From Cepaea nemoralis (taxonomy: Eukaryota; Mollusca; Gastropoda; Stylommatophora; Helicidae): a DNA stretch of 64,000 bases. The notes under the pieces are model-generated. The model had not been told where the DNA came from and searched no databases. It was given only the letters and a program-made list of their open reading frames with translations. Position 1 is the first letter of the stretch, and every line of letters starts with the position of its first letter. This document shows positions 1 to 10,556 of this stretch, piece after piece. The translations under genes and the position numbers were made by a program. Where the stretch lies: assembly GCA_014155875.1 (NCBI GenBank), contig JACEFZ010017451.1, positions 695,001 to 759,000 of the forward strand, given 5' to 3'.

Positions 1-2
1 CA

Positions 3-593
3 AAATCCGACTACATTTATATGATCGGTGATTTCACTGCTCGTGTGGGCAAGGACTCGAGTTCATGGCCAGTGTGCCTTGGAAAATACAACATCGGTCA
101 CATGAATGAAAATGGGCAATGGCTGCTGGAGCATTGCACAAGAAATGGCCTTTGTATTACAAAGTCCTTTTTCAAAACAAAAGAGCTGCATAAGGTCATA
201 TGGAAACATCCATGATCCGGCCATTGGCACCAGCTAGACTTCATCATTACACGGAGACAACATCTGAACCATACATCATTGACTCGAAGTTACCACAGTG
301 CTGACTGTGATAAGGATCATTCTTTGGTTGTTGCAAGGGTTAGACTGAGACCAAAGAGAATCTACACAGCTAAACACAAATCTAGCCCCAGGATTAATAT
401 TATTAACACTCACGATCCTGAAAAGTGCTTTCAGTTTCAACAGCAACTTGAAGACGCTTTCACTGATACACCAGAAAATTGTACAGTAAGTGAAAAGTGG
501 GGTCAACTTAAGGAAACTCTTTATAAAACTGCCGTAGGGGTTTACGGCACTGGGGATCATAAGAGGCAGGACTTTGCCGCCCTTGATTGGTAA
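3..593 (+). pseudogene. LINE-1 endonuclease domain, broken
   Basis: The frame reads MIGDFTARVG (the GDFN-like catalytic motif of APE-type LINE endonucleases) from base 21 and continues to LDW at 591. One TGA at 213-215 interrupts it at a site followed by GHWHQLDFII, the LDFII strand before the catalytic SxxSDH motif. That motif is degraded to SADCDKDHSLV near 300-330. In an active element this domain nicks target DNA to prime reverse transcription. The 5' part of the domain and any upstream ORF lie outside the window. Confidence 0.75.
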
Positions 594-2062
594 GAAGAAG
601 ATGGCTCTCTTAAGAAACAAGGAAAGACCAAAGCGTAAAACTCTGAGTGAGCTAAAGCAAGCTAGGAAGGATGTGCAAAAGGCTGCCAGGCAGTGTTCAA
701 ATGACTATTGGATCAAGTTATGTGAGTCCATTCAAATCGTAAATGATAAGGGAAACATCAGAAGCATGTATGAAGGCATAAAGAAAGCCGGTGGTCCAAT
801 GATCAAAAGAAGTGCACCGTTCTTGACTGGAGAAATCATCACTGATAAGAAACAGCAGATTGACAGATGGATTGAGCACTATTTCGAGCTTTACTCAAGT
901 GAGACTAATCTAGCGGATGATGCCCTCAACGCCATAGAGATCCTACCAGCTTTTGACCACCTGGAAACACTTCCCACCATAACAAAAGTTAAGTGTGCTA
1001 TAAATGAACTTGCATCTGGCAAGGCTCCAGGTAAGGATGTGATTCCAATAGAGGTTATCAGAAGTGGGCAAGACACACTCTACAGATCCACCAGTTAATA
1101 GAGCTATGCTGGCGAGAAGGACAAGTTCCACAGGAATTCAAAGATTCAAGCATCATAACACTGTACACGAACAATGGCGATCGGAGCTACTACAACTATA
1201 GGGGTATCTCACTACTGTGTATTGTTGGGAAAGTATTTGCCAGAATTGTTCTGCGCAGACTTCAAGTCCTAGGAGATCAAGTCTACCCCGAATCACAGTG
1301 TGGCTTTCGACAGAACCGGTCTATCATTGATATGATATTCTCATTGCGACAAATGCAAGAAAAATGCCTATGAACAGAATCAACCACTGTTTATTGCTTT
1401 CATCGATCTCACAAAGGCATTTGATTTGGTCAGTCGTGAGGGATCTGTTCAAGGCACTAAAGAAGATTGGCTGCCCACCAACTCTTCTGTCCATTGTGGA
1501 ATCGTTCCACACAGGCATGAAGGGTATAATCAAGTTTGATGGTGCAACTTCTGAAGAGTTGGAAATCAAGAGTGGAGTTAAGCAAAGTTATTTACTAGCT
1601 CCCACGATCTTTGGAATGTACTTTTCCCTTCTACTGAAATATGCCTTTCGTGTTCAGGATGGTGGTATATACATTCACTCACACTCAGATGGCGGCCTCT
1701 ACAGTGCTCAGAGATTGAAGGCTAAGACCAAAATTAGGAGGGTACTGATCAGAGAGTTGCTTTTTGCAGATGACGATGCAGTTACGACCCACTATGAGGA
1801 AGAATTGCAATGTCTACTATCTGCATTCTCCATTGCTTGTTCTGAATTTGGTTTAACAATTAACAAAAAGAAGACACAGATTATGTCACAAGGTGCACAT
1901 GGGGTACCATCAATCTTTATTGACGACGCCGAACTAGAGATGGTAGACCATTTTACATATCTAGGATCAGTGGTAAATAGCAAATTATCCCTAGATCAGG
2001 AAATCAACACCCGGATTGGTAAGGCAGCAACAACAATGAGCAGTGTGTATATTTCAACTTGA
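574..2062 (+). pseudogene. LINE-1 reverse transcriptase domain, several frameshifts
   Basis: Three consecutive frames make up one RT. Bases 574-1098 carry ELASGKAPGKDVIPIEV, the fingers motif. Bases about 1085-1365 carry YRGISLLCIVGKVFARI and CGFRQNRS. Bases 1364-2062 carry FIDLTKAFDLVSREGL (first catalytic Asp), GVKQSYLLAPTIFGMYF (the G-x-x-Q-G motif, here altered to KQS) and LLFADDDAV (the catalytic FADD). At least two frameshifts separate the segments. The FADD box is intact, but the enzyme cannot be made as it stands. Confidence 0.8.
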
Positions 2063-2188
2063 AGGATTTATCTAGTTAATTCACGTAAGTTGTGTGATTT
2101 CTGCAGTATGTACCTGACGAGTTGCAGCGAAATATGCCAGGCAATAAATCGTCCAATCTATTTTTTGTGTCTTCGTTATTCAAACAAT
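2060..2188. repeat. Short insert in LINE-1, shared with 54190-54290
   Basis: The RT frame stops just after MSSVYIST (2062) and resumes as LRKRVCENRK near 2190. The intervening DNA, from about 2104, closely matches 54196-54286 (gcagtatgyacctg, tgcagcgaratatgccaggca, tttgtg-cttcgtgtt). It is therefore a small dispersed repeat rather than LINE sequence. No tRNA boxes or ORF are visible in it. The copy at 54 kb also sits directly before a LINE 3' piece. Confidence 0.5.
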
Positions 2189-2189
2189 G

Positions 2190-2811
2190 AACAGGTTAAG
2201 AAAAAGAGTCTGTGAGAACAGGAAAATTACTGCCAAAACAAAAGACCTTGTCTATCAAGCCTGTGTCCTTAGTACTCTTCTTTATGGCAGTGAAACCTGG
2301 ACAACTTACTCACACTAAGAGGAACGTTTAAACAGCTTTCATATGCGCTGTCTGCGAAGAATTCTTCGTATTAAGTGGAAAGACAAAATCACAAATACTG
2401 AAGTACTGGAAATATCAGGTTGTGTGACGGTTTATTCCATGCTCAGTCTTCGTAGACTTAGATGGTAGGATACCAAAGGACATCTGTTTTGGTGAATTAC
2501 AGATGGGTAAGAGATCTCAGGGTCGGCCTCTACTACGATACAAAGATGTGTGTAAGCGGGACATGATTGATACAGGCATTGATAATGCACATTGGGAGCA
2601 AGTCGCCACTGAACGTGTTGCGTGGAGGGCAAATATCAGAAATGGAATAAAGACAAAGGAGAAAATTATTGCAGATAAGTCACACACCGAGCGTGTGAGA
2701 CGTAAGATGGTGCATGATGGTGGAAATGACCACTTGTTCACATGCACCCACTGTGGACAAACATTTACAGCGTGAATTGGCCTTATCAGTCACATTCTCT
2801 ACTGCCATGGG
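2190..2811 (+). pseudogene. LINE-1 C-terminal region with C2H2 finger
   Basis: The sequence resumes with KDLVYQACVLSTLLYGSETW (2250-2310). It continues through GRPLLRYKDVCKRDM (2520-2565) and ends FTCTHCGQTFTA-stop-IGLISHILYCHG. Reading through the TGA at 2773-2775 restores a CxxC...HxxxxxH finger of the kind that closes this LINE type. The stop is one base from CGA (Arg). A second stop follows at 2809-2811. Confidence 0.7.
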
Positions 2812-2869
2812 TAATAGTTATTATGCCTTTCTGAAGCACAAACTATCGTCTGTCAAGACGGCAAGGTGC

Positions 2870-3400
2870 CAATGATGAAGATAATAGGCGCTGTAATAGC
2901 AGCAGTAGTAAGTAGTAGCAGTAATAATTGCAGTAGCAGTAGATGAAGAAGTAGCAGTAATAATAGTGATGATGAAGATAATAGGAGCTGTAATAGCAGC
3001 AGTTAGTTAGTTAGTCCGTAGCCACAAGCATAAACACGCCACAGCCTTAACGGCTCAACGCCTAACCGCCATGCTGGCGACCCAATGTGCATTATCAATG
3101 CCTGTATCAATCATGTCCCGCTTACACACATCTTTGTATAGTAATAGCAGCAGTAGTAAGTAGTAGCAGTAATAATAGTAGTAGCAGTAGAAGAAGAAAT
3201 GGTAGTAATAATAGTGATGATGAAGATAATAGGAGCTGTAATAGAAGCAGTAGTAAGTAGTAGCAGTAATAATAGTAGTAGCAGTAATAATAGTAGTAGC
3301 AGTAATAATAGTAGTAGCAGTAATAATAGTAGTGGTAGTAATAATAGTAGTAGCAGTAATAATAGTAGTAGCAGTAATAGCATTAGTATTAATCATCACT
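2870..3400. repeat. (AGC/AGT/AAT)n trinucleotide array
   Basis: Imperfect trinucleotide array built from agtagcagtaataat blocks. It appears twice with the shared lead-in gatgatgaagataatagg (about 2965 and 3217), so the array has been segmentally duplicated. A non-repetitive island at about 3000-3140 interrupts it. The Ser/Asn and Leu open frames through it are by-products of the triplet period. Confidence 0.9.
3081..3139 (-). repeat. Inverted 58-base copy of LINE-1 tail
   Basis: The reverse complement of 3082-3139 is identical, as far as I can read, to bases 2538-2595 of the LINE-1 C-terminal region (encoding KDVCKRDMIDTGIDNAHW). It sits in the island that splits the trinucleotide array. The rest of the island (3000-3080) does not match LINE-1. 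Confidence 0.85.
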
Positions 3401-3479
3401 CAGTGGGTGATGTGGTCAGTACCACCTTTATTTGCCAGGACATTTTCTTGTATCTAATTTAAACTGTGTGTCCTGGGAG

Positions 3480-3576
3480 CTCAGGTCGTTTTGAAATGTG
3501 AATCAGTCCTGCCACGTATTGAGGCCACGGCCATCTGGCCGGCAGTTGATCATTTAGCCACTACACCACCCTACAG
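3480..3576 (-). mobile_element. Possible tRNA-like SINE head
   Basis: On the minus strand this reads ggtgtagtggctaaatgatc and then a GC-rich stretch, resembling the 5' half of a tRNA-derived SINE with an A-box-like tagtggctaa. I see no clear B box, so the call is weak. Confidence 0.25.
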
Positions 3577-3665
3577 AGACCTACCCTTAGTCTGTGGAAT
3601 TTACAAATAACTTTTCCGAAACCTTTTGCAAATTGCTAGTTTTGAACAATTGATTACTAAAATTA

Positions 3666-4390
3666 AGTTGCATGTCCTTCACTGCTCGTAGAAAAACTAA
3701 GAAGAAAATTAGCGCAAGCAAAACAGAGGTAATGACTATAACTAAAGAAGAACAAACAGCAACAATTCACCTAAACGAACATCCCTTGAAACAAGTAAAG
3801 AGTTTCAAGTACCTAGGAAGTATAATATCATCAAATGGCAGATCAGAAGACGAGATCGAAAATAGGTGCAATAAGGGAAATCAACTCATTGGACAAATGG
3901 CACCAATACTAAAGAACAAACATGTATCAATAACTACTAAGAAATCACTTTACAACACAATCTTCCTACCAACTCTGTGCTACCAATGCCAAACCTGGAC
4001 AATGACAGAAAAAGAGAAAAGAAAAATCACAACAACAGAAATGAGGTTCCTGAGAAGAATACTCAACGTATCAAGAAGAGATAAGATCAGAAATGAAGAA
4101 ATCAGGACTAAACTGGGGGTTAAAGCAGCACTAGATTTTATTAGAAAGCAGCAAGTCAAATGGTTTGGCCATGCAAGTAGGTTACCAGTTAACAGCATGC
4201 CACGACAAGCAATGATGTACAGACCAGATGGAAACAGAGGAAGAGGCCGACCACGTAAACGTTGGACGGAGGGAATAGCAGAATCCATGGGAATGTCGAT
4301 ATACGAAGCCCATAACCGGGCACTCTCACGAAGTTTATACTTCACCTTGACACCGCAAGGTACAAGAGGAACATGATGAGATGAATGAGT
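3666..4390 (+). pseudogene. LINE-A 3' fragment (RT C-terminus to tail)
   Basis: Open from about 3672 to 4376 (234 codons). It covers the last part of a LINE RT polyprotein: KTEVMTITKEE, FKYLGSIISSNG, LYNTIFLPTLCYQCQTWTM, MRFLRRILNVSRRDKIRNEE and GRGRPRKRW. It has no EN and lacks the catalytic palm, so it is 5' truncated. The 3' end runs into a gatga-rich tail. Related copies lie at 13446-18470 (minus), 21066-21200 (minus) and 35085-35480 (plus). Confidence 0.85.
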
Positions 4391-4391
4391 C

Positions 4392-4598
4392 CTTCACAGG
4401 ACATAGCAGTCAACCCCAGCATTTTCGCTGTTCGTGATTCCTGGGCAAATTTTACGTTCAGTAGTTTGCCATTACTTTCTGAACGACCGGCTCCTATACC
4501 TTTTTCGAAAACACCATCACCGCTGTGTTTCTAACCCGGGTACACGGGCTCACAAACAGCGTTCGCAAGCCCTTAGCCAAAGAGACCGACTTTTGACC
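4392..4598 (-). mobile_element. SINE-3, nearly full copy
   Basis: Minus-strand tRNA-derived SINE. Its head reads ctctttggctaagggcttg, then cccgggttagaaacac (B-box region). It continues into the shared 3' domain with ggtcgttcagaaagtaatgg, caaactactgaacgtaaa and ggggttgactgctatgtcc. The same domain recurs in at least eight other places in the window. Confidence 0.7.
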
Positions 4599-4607
4599 GA
4601 ATTGATT

Positions 4608-4853
4608 ACTACAATCTCTGTGGCGAAGTGGTCAAGCCGTTTGACTCGTGCTCCGAAGGTTGTGGGCTCGATTCCGGGCCGCACCCTTCGGTTTACGAGT
4701 TAAATGTTTCGGAGACTCCTGTGGGTCGTCGCTAAAAGCTACGGAGTTCGTGCTTTGTGCGACGCTTTCCGTGCTGCGGAAAGAGACCGAGCCATATGGG
4801 ATAAAACCCGGTGCAATGAAGTCGACCCTGTCGACTTTTAAGCGACTTTTTCT
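4608..4853 (+). mobile_element. SINE-2, full copy
   Basis: Head: tctgtggcgaagtggtcaag (A-box region), then gtgggctcgattccggg (B box). The body carries tttcggagactcctgtggg and ctttgtgcgacgctttcc, and the 3' part gccatatgggataaaaccc and gcaatgaagtcgac. Other copies: 39155-39398 (+), 22425-22600 (-), 27145-27390 (-). It is inserted in the 94-base array. Confidence 0.75.
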
Positions 4854-5211
4854 TGATTACTACAACCTAGAAAATCCTCATGTTAGTCAGTGGAATTTAC
4901 AAACTACGTTTCCAAACCTTTTTTTTTTCGTTCTCAAATTACTTGATTTCCTAAGTTGATTACTGCAACTTAAATGCCTCCTCACGTTAGTCAGTGGAAT
5001 TTACAAATTACGTTTCCGAAACCTTTTTCAAATTGCTAATTTTGATGAATTGATTACTACAACCTAATTGTTTCCTCCTGTTAGTCAGTGGAATGTACAC
5101 ACCACGGTCCCCAAACCATTCTTTTTTTTCTTTTCAAATTGCTAGATTTGATATTAATCAGTGGAATTTACACATTAATTTTCCGAAACCTTTTTCCACA
5201 TTGATAGTTTT

Positions 5212-5435
5212 TATCGGCTCCGTGGCGAAGAATTTACGGACGCGGTTCGTAATCCCGCATACCCGCGTTCTAAACACAGCTGTGGGTGATTTGACACGTT
5301 GGTTTTTTTATGAAATGGTATGGGTGCCGGTCGTTGAAAAAGCAATGGCAAACTACTGAACGTAAACTTGCCCAGGAATCACGAACAGTTAAATATGTTG
5401 GGGTTGACTGCTACATCCTGTAACGGATATGCAAC
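5212..5435 (+). mobile_element. SINE-3 copy
   Basis: Head cggctccgtggcgaagaatt with B-box-like cccgcgttctaaacac. The body includes atgaaatggtatgggtgccg, and the 3' domain carries gcaatggcaaactactgaac, ggggttgactgctac and atgcaactaactttt. It interrupts the 94-base array, which resumes near 5443. Confidence 0.7.
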
Positions 5436-5573
5436 TAACTTTTACTTTCGTTTTGCACAATCGATTACTAAAACCTAATTGCTACCTCCCGTTAGTAAGT
5501 GGAATTTACAAATTACTTTCCGAAAACTTTTTCAAATTGCCAGTTTTTATAAACAGATTACTACAACCTAGGT

Positions 5574-5576
<3 letters not shown>

Positions 5577-5632
<56 letters not shown>

Positions 5633-5683
5633 CTCTCTCTCTTTCTCTCTCTCTCTCTCTACTCTCTCTCTCTCTCTCTCTCG
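5577..5683. repeat. (CT)n microsatellite
   Basis: About 107 bases of almost pure CT with a few A interruptions. Confidence 0.97.
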
Positions 5684-5689
5684 GTGTGG

Positions 5690-6775
5690 TATTGTGTGGG
5701 AGGGGAGCTGGGTGTGGATAAATGATGTTTGTGTGGGTGGGTGAAGGTGTGGTTGGGTTTGTGGGTGGGTGAAGGATGTGTGTGAGAGTGGGGGATGTGT
5801 GCTTAGATGGGTGGTTGGGATGTGTGAGTGTGGATGGGTAGATAGGAGATGTATGTGTTGATGAGTGGGTAAGGGATGTGTGGGTGTTAGTGGTTGAGGG
5901 ATAAGTACGTGTGTCTAGGGATGTGTGAGGGGATGAATGTATGGGTTGTGTGTGCGTGGATGGGAGGTGTGTGTTTGTGAATGGGGAATGTGTTGGTGGG
6001 TGGGGATGTGTGTGAGGGATGTTTGTATGGGTGGGGAGATTGTGCGTGGTGGGGATGTGTGTGTGTATGGGTAGGGGTGTGTGGTTAAGGGATGTGTGAC
6101 TGGGGGAATGGGTGGATGAAGGATGTGTGGTTGGGTGGAGGATGTGGGGTTGGGTAGAGGATGTCTGGGTGGGTGATTGTATATGAGTAAGGGTGTGTGG
6201 TTAAGGGATGTTTGGTTGAGGGATGGGTGGGTAGAGGATGTGTGGGTGGGTAGAGGATATGTGGGTGGGTGAGTGTGTGCAGGTTAGGAGATGGTGGAGG
6301 ATGTTTGTAGGTGTGGGCTCGGGATCTGTGAGTGGGCTGGGGGAGATGGGAGATTATGTGGGTGAGTGCGGAATTTGTGTGTGGGTAGGTGCGGAATATG
6401 TGAGTTGACGGGGAGATGTGTGTGTGGCTGAGGAATGTGTGTTTGGTTGGGTGGTTGGAGGTGTGTGGGTGGAGGAGGATATTGGGTGAGTGATTGTTGG
6501 TGGGAAATGGGACGGGTAGAGGATATGTGAGTGGGTGGGGAGATGTGTGTAGGTGGGGGATGTGTGGGTTATTGAATGTATGTGTGCTTGGGGTGTGGGT
6601 GGATGGGATGTGTGGCGGGTGAGAGGTGTGTGTGGGTGGGGAGATGTGTAGGTGTAGGGATGTGGTGGATGGGTGGGGGAATGTATTATATGTGTGTGTG
6701 GTTGGGTGGGGGAGTTGGAGTGATTGGGGGATGTGTGGTGTGTGTGTGTGTGGGTGGGTGGTGGATGTGTCTCAT
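5690..6775. repeat. G/T-rich degenerate minisatellite
   Basis: More than 1 kb of strand-asymmetric G/T sequence made of gggtgggtgagggatgtgtg-like units. There is very little C on this strand. Many GGG or GG runs are closely spaced, so it has quadruplex potential on the plus strand. The His/Thr/Pro-rich minus-strand frame at 6354-6821 is a composition artefact. Confidence 0.85.
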
Positions 6776-6849
6776 AACATAGTAATATGCATTGTTTATG
6801 TTTACAAAATTCATGTGACAATGTTTTTTCCTATGCACTGTTGATGAAA

Positions 6850-6945
6850 GAAAGATGAGTGATTGGAAGGGCCGAATGTAAGACGGGCCTGCGTGCCCAA
6901 TTTGTTACCCTTTGAAAATAAAGTCTGTTCGTTCGTTCGTTCTCT
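6850..6945 (+). mobile_element. LINE 3' tail with GTTC repeats
   Basis: The stretch ggaagggccgaatgtaagac ... tttgaaaataaagtctgttc followed by gttcgttcgttc has the look of a LINE 3' UTR: an AATAAA-like signal (6918) and then short tandem tail repeats. No coding part is attached. Confidence 0.5.
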
Positions 6946-7318
6946 CTCCCTCCCCATGATAAATTAAACACTACAACCAAGATTCTTTCTCTTACCACCA
7001 CCATCAACACAGACACCGTATCGTCCAACACTGCACATTTCTTCTGACAAGATTTCTCCTCCCTGGGCGGCCCTTCCCCCATGTCGCCGGCACAGAGGGC
7101 CGACACTGTCTGAAGCTGAGGAAAGTACCATCACTAATCGGAAATGAACGGAGGCGAAGAGAACACGAAGAGTACGGATGCAGAAAGGACACGTGGAGCG
7201 AGAGAAAAACTGACCACGGCCACGATTAAGGAAAGGGGCATAATTTAAACAAACAAGAATGTATAATGAGATCCTGTGTAATATTTTTAACAAAATAAAG
7301 AACATAACATGCTTACGA
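6946..7318. other. No feature recognised
   Basis: Non-repetitive sequence with overlapping short open frames on the minus strand, none with recognisable motifs. Simple-repeat arrays flank it on both sides. Confidence 0.5.
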
Positions 7319-8090
7319 GACAAGGGTTAAGAAAGATATAAACGACAAGGGATAAGAAAGATATACACGACAAAGGATAAAAAAGATACACAAGAAAAGG
7401 GATAAGAAAGATATACACGACAAGGGATAAGAAAGATATACATTACAAGGGATAAGAAACATATACAAGACAAGGGATAAAAAAGATACACAAGAAAAGG
7501 AATAAGAATGATATACATGACAAAGGATAAGAAAGATGTACAAGACAATGGATAAAAAGATACACACGAAAAGGGATAAGAAAGATATATATGACAAGGG
7601 ATAAGAAAGATATACAAGACAATGGATAAAAAAGATACACAAGAAAATGGATAAAAAGATAAACAAGACAAGTGGTAAGAAAGATACACGAGACAAAAAA
7701 TAAGAAAGATATAATAGACAAGGGATGCGAAAAATATATCGAACAAGACAAGGAGTATGAAAGATATACAAGACAATGGGTGTGAAAATATACAGACAAG
7801 CGATGCTAAAGATATACAAGAAAAAGGACAAGAAATATGTGCAAGACAATGGATAAAAAGATATACAAGACTAGGAATAAGAAAGATACACGAGACACGT
7901 AATATGAAAGATATACAAGATAAAGGATAAGAATAATGTATAAAACACGGGATCAGGGGATACGAAAGATATACATGACACAGGATCAAGGGATAGGAAC
8001 AATATACAAGAAAAGAGATAAGACTGATATACAAGAAAAGAGATAGATACGAGGCTAGGGATAAGAAAGATATACAAGACAAGGGATGAG

Positions 8091-8093
<3 letters not shown>
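7319..8093. repeat. 25-base minisatellite
   Basis: About 30 imperfect units of acaagggataagaaagatat plus five variable bases. The strand is A-rich. The minus-strand frames rich in Phe/Leu/Ile/Ser (7313-8256) look membrane-like only because of the repeat composition, and three frames stay open at once. Confidence 0.9.

Positions 8094-8133
<40 letters not shown>
8094..8133. repeat. (CA)n microsatellite
   Basis: About 20 CA units at the end of the 25-base array. Confidence 0.97.
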
Positions 8134-8138
<5 letters not shown>

Positions 8139-8429
8139 TGGATACTGTGACGAGCTCTAGTACGCATTGGGTATATGTGACAGAGCCATATTTGTATATG
8201 ATATGGTCAGTATCACAATGGCCGCTTGGGCATCTCACGACATTTGTTGGTACCAATTTAAGAATGGGTCGATATGGGATCCCAGGGACATTGTATACAG
8301 AGAAAGATATAAATATGCAAAATGTAATGATTCGCAGTTGTGCAATGGATAGCGCGTAAGCCTTCGGTGTGTTGGTTTTATGTTAGAATACTCATAAATG
8401 CAGTGTAACGGATTCACAAAGTATGATGA
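8134..8429. other. No feature recognised
   Basis: Unique-looking sequence between the CA repeat and the LINE-D fragment. Short frames only. Confidence 0.45.
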
Positions 8430-8560
8430 GAAAGGTGAAGATAGGCATGCTTCAACTCAACAATCACAAATAGATAGTATCTGTTGAGTTTTCTCCCCAT
8501 GACATGCTGGTGTGGTGGGAAATGAGCAGACGAACAGATTAGCTGCCTTGTAGGTAGACT
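8430..8560 (+). pseudogene. LINE-D RNase H fragment
   Basis: Translates in part as HAGVVGNEQTNRLAA, the last catalytic block of a LINE RNase H (HAGVxGNExADxLA). The upstream bases (ggtgaagataggcatgcttc) match the LINE-D copy at 38276. A TGA sits just before HAGVV, and the copy ends where the 66-base repeat begins. Confidence 0.7.
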
Positions 8561-8775
8561 GGGGACAGCCAAAGGCTAGGGACCATATGAAGTGAGACAA
8601 ATACCTGCTGCCTTGTAGGTAGACTGCAGACAGTCAAAGGCTAGGAATCAGACGAAGAGAGACACAAACCTTCTGCCTTGTAGGTAGACCGGGGACACTC
8701 ATTGGCTAGAGATCAGGCGAAGTGAGATACAAACCTGCTGTCTTGTAGGTAGACTGGGGACAGTCAAAGGCCATA
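8540..8775. repeat. 66-base tandem repeat, about 4 units
   Basis: Units of ctgccttgtaggtagactgg, ggacagtcaaaggctaggga and a gaagtgagacaaat segment, repeated about four times with drift. The first unit starts inside the LINE-D fragment, so the array may have grown from LINE sequence. Confidence 0.8.
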
Positions 8776-9290
8776 GAAAGCATACCCGAATATATACCTG
8801 TCGAAGTCGGACACTGAGCCACAGGTTTGTCAAAAACAGTGCAACGCATTTCACTTTATGATACCAGACAAATAGAAAAGTGAGGAAGAACTAACATTAA
8901 TGCATTTTCATCCTGAGCTTTTAACAAATGCTTAATGTGTATAGCTTTTATAGAAAGGCTTTTAAAATATCTTTTTATTTTTCTTGTCGAATACAGTATA
9001 TTTTCCAGCGCACCAACCCTAATGTAAGTATAAATCAACTCTATTTGAAGTCGGACAAAAGGTAAGTGAATCACATTTATTTCATCGTCGGTTTGCGGAG
9101 AAAGTAATATGTTGGTGCAAACTTTGTTTTATTTTCTCTCTATCTTCTTCTCCTCCTACCCTTAACCCCCATTGGCCCTCATCAAAACCACGCCAAACCA
9201 TACTATCTTTTACAATCTCCTGCGGCGCACTCGGTGTCCTCCCAACATTATTCATCTCTGTCTCCAGTTCTCTTCTTCGTGTGTTTTAGG
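8776..9290. other. No feature recognised
   Basis: A/T-rich unique sequence. Nothing coding or repetitive was recognised. Confidence 0.45.
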
Positions 9291-10556
9291 TCTCCCGCTA
9301 TTGCATTCGCCTTGTGGGTTCCAGACAAGAGAGTGTCAAGTTATAATGTCCTCAGGTTGTCTCAGTGTGTGTCCTATCTTGTGGGTTCCAGACAAGAGAG
9401 TGTCAAGTTATAATGTCCTTAGGTTGTCTCAGTGTGTGTCCTATCTTGTGGGTTCCAGACAAGAGAGTGTCAAGGTATAATGTCCTCAGGTTGTCTCAGT
9501 GTGTGTCCTATCTTGTGGGTTCCAGACAAGAGAGTGTCTAGTTATATTGTCCTCAGGTTGTCTCAGTGTGTGTCCTATCTTGTGGGTTCCAGACAAGAGA
9601 GTATCTAGTTATATTGTCCTCAGGTTTTCTCAGTGTGTGTCCTATCTTGTGGGTTCCAGACAAGAGAGTGTCTAGTTATATTGTCCTCACGTTGTCTCAG
9701 TGTGTGTCCTATCTTGTGGGTTCCAGACAAGAGAGTGTCTAGTTATATTGTCCTCAGGTTTACCTTGTGGATTCCAGACAAGAGAGTGTCTAGTTATATT
9801 GTCCTCAGGTTTACCTTGTGGGTTCCAGACAAGAGAGTGTCTAGTTATATTGTCCTCACGTTGTCTCAGTGTGTGTCCTATCTTGTGGGTTCCAGACGAG
9901 AGAGTGTCTAGTTATATTGTCCTCAGGTTTACCTTGTTGATTCCAGACAAGAGAGTGTCTAGTTATATTGACCTCAGGTTGTCTCAGTGTGTTTCCTATC
10001 TTGTTGGTCCCAGACAAGAGAGTGTCTAATTATATTGTCCTAAGGTTTTCTCAGTGTGTGTCCTATCTTGTGCGTTTCAGACAAGAGAGTGTCTAGTTAT
10101 ATTGTCCTAAGGTTTTCTCAGTGTGTGCCCTATCTTGTGGATTCCAGACAAGAGAGTGTCTAGTTATACTGTCCTCAGGTTTATCTTGTTGGTTCCAGAC
10201 AAGAGAGTGTCTAATTATATTGACCTCAAGTTTTCTCAGTGTGTGTCCTATCTTGTGGGTTCCAGACAAGAGAGTGTCTAGCTATATTGTTCTCAGGTTT
10301 ACCTTGTTGGTTCCAGACAAGAGAGTGTCTAGTTATATTGTCCTCAGGTTTTCTCAGTGTATGTCCTATCTTGTGGGTTCCAGACAAGAGAGTGTCTAGT
10401 TATATTGTCCTCAGGTTTTCTCAGTGTATGTCCTATCTTGTGGGTTCCAGACAAGAGAGTGTCTAGTTATATTGTCCTCAGGTTTTCTCAGTGTATGTCC
10501 TATCTTGTGGGTTCCAGACAAGAGAGTGTCTAGCTATATTGACCTATTTTTCCCCC
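9291..10556. repeat. 67/51-base minisatellite, about 20 units
   Basis: The core cttgtgggttccagacaaga then gagtgtctagttatattgtc then ctcaggtt is shared by two unit types. The 67-base type adds gtctcagtgtgtgtcctat. The 51-base type replaces that with tac. Long and short units are interspersed, mostly in the middle and 3' half (about 9770-10310). The first three units differ from the rest (caagttataatgtc in place of ctagttatattgtc). There is no spacer-repeat alternation. Confidence 0.95.

Larger units (their letters stand above)
1..2812 (+). mobile_element. LINE-1: decayed endonuclease/RT non-LTR retrotransposon
   Basis: A decayed LINE runs off the left edge of the window. In order it shows an apurinic-type endonuclease (3-593), a linker and RT fingers (574-1098), RT palm (about 1090-2062), and a C-terminal region ending in a C2H2 finger (2190-2811). 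Frame changes near 580, 1075 and 1365 and several in-frame stops show it is dead. The architecture resembles the RTE-like LINEs often annotated in invertebrates as craniofacial development protein 2-like. That assignment comes from motif memory only. A foreign insert interrupts it at about 2060-2188. Confidence 0.85.
3585..5575. repeat. 94-base tandem array broken by insertions
   Basis: Units of about 94 bases (ttgattactacaacc ... gtcagtggaatttaca ... ccgaaaccttttt ... caaattgctagttttga) occur at 3585-3665, 4854-5212 and 5443-5575. The remaining stretches are a LINE-A piece and three SINEs. The head of a unit (ttgattactacaatct) is visible just before the SINE at 4612. The array is therefore older than those insertions. 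Confidence 0.75.

Noticed and set aside
4608..4690. Functional tRNA gene
   Set aside because: A- and B-box-like motifs are present but the cloverleaf is not convincing and the same head recurs with a shared body. It is a SINE.
7313..8256. 309-codon minus frame resembling a multi-pass membrane protein
   Set aside because: It reads the 25-base minisatellite and a CA repeat. Hydrophobicity follows from T-rich composition, and parallel frames are also open.
9291..10556. CRISPR-like regular array
   Set aside because: The units are directly contiguous with no unique spacers, the genome is eukaryotic and there are no cas genes. It is a minisatellite.
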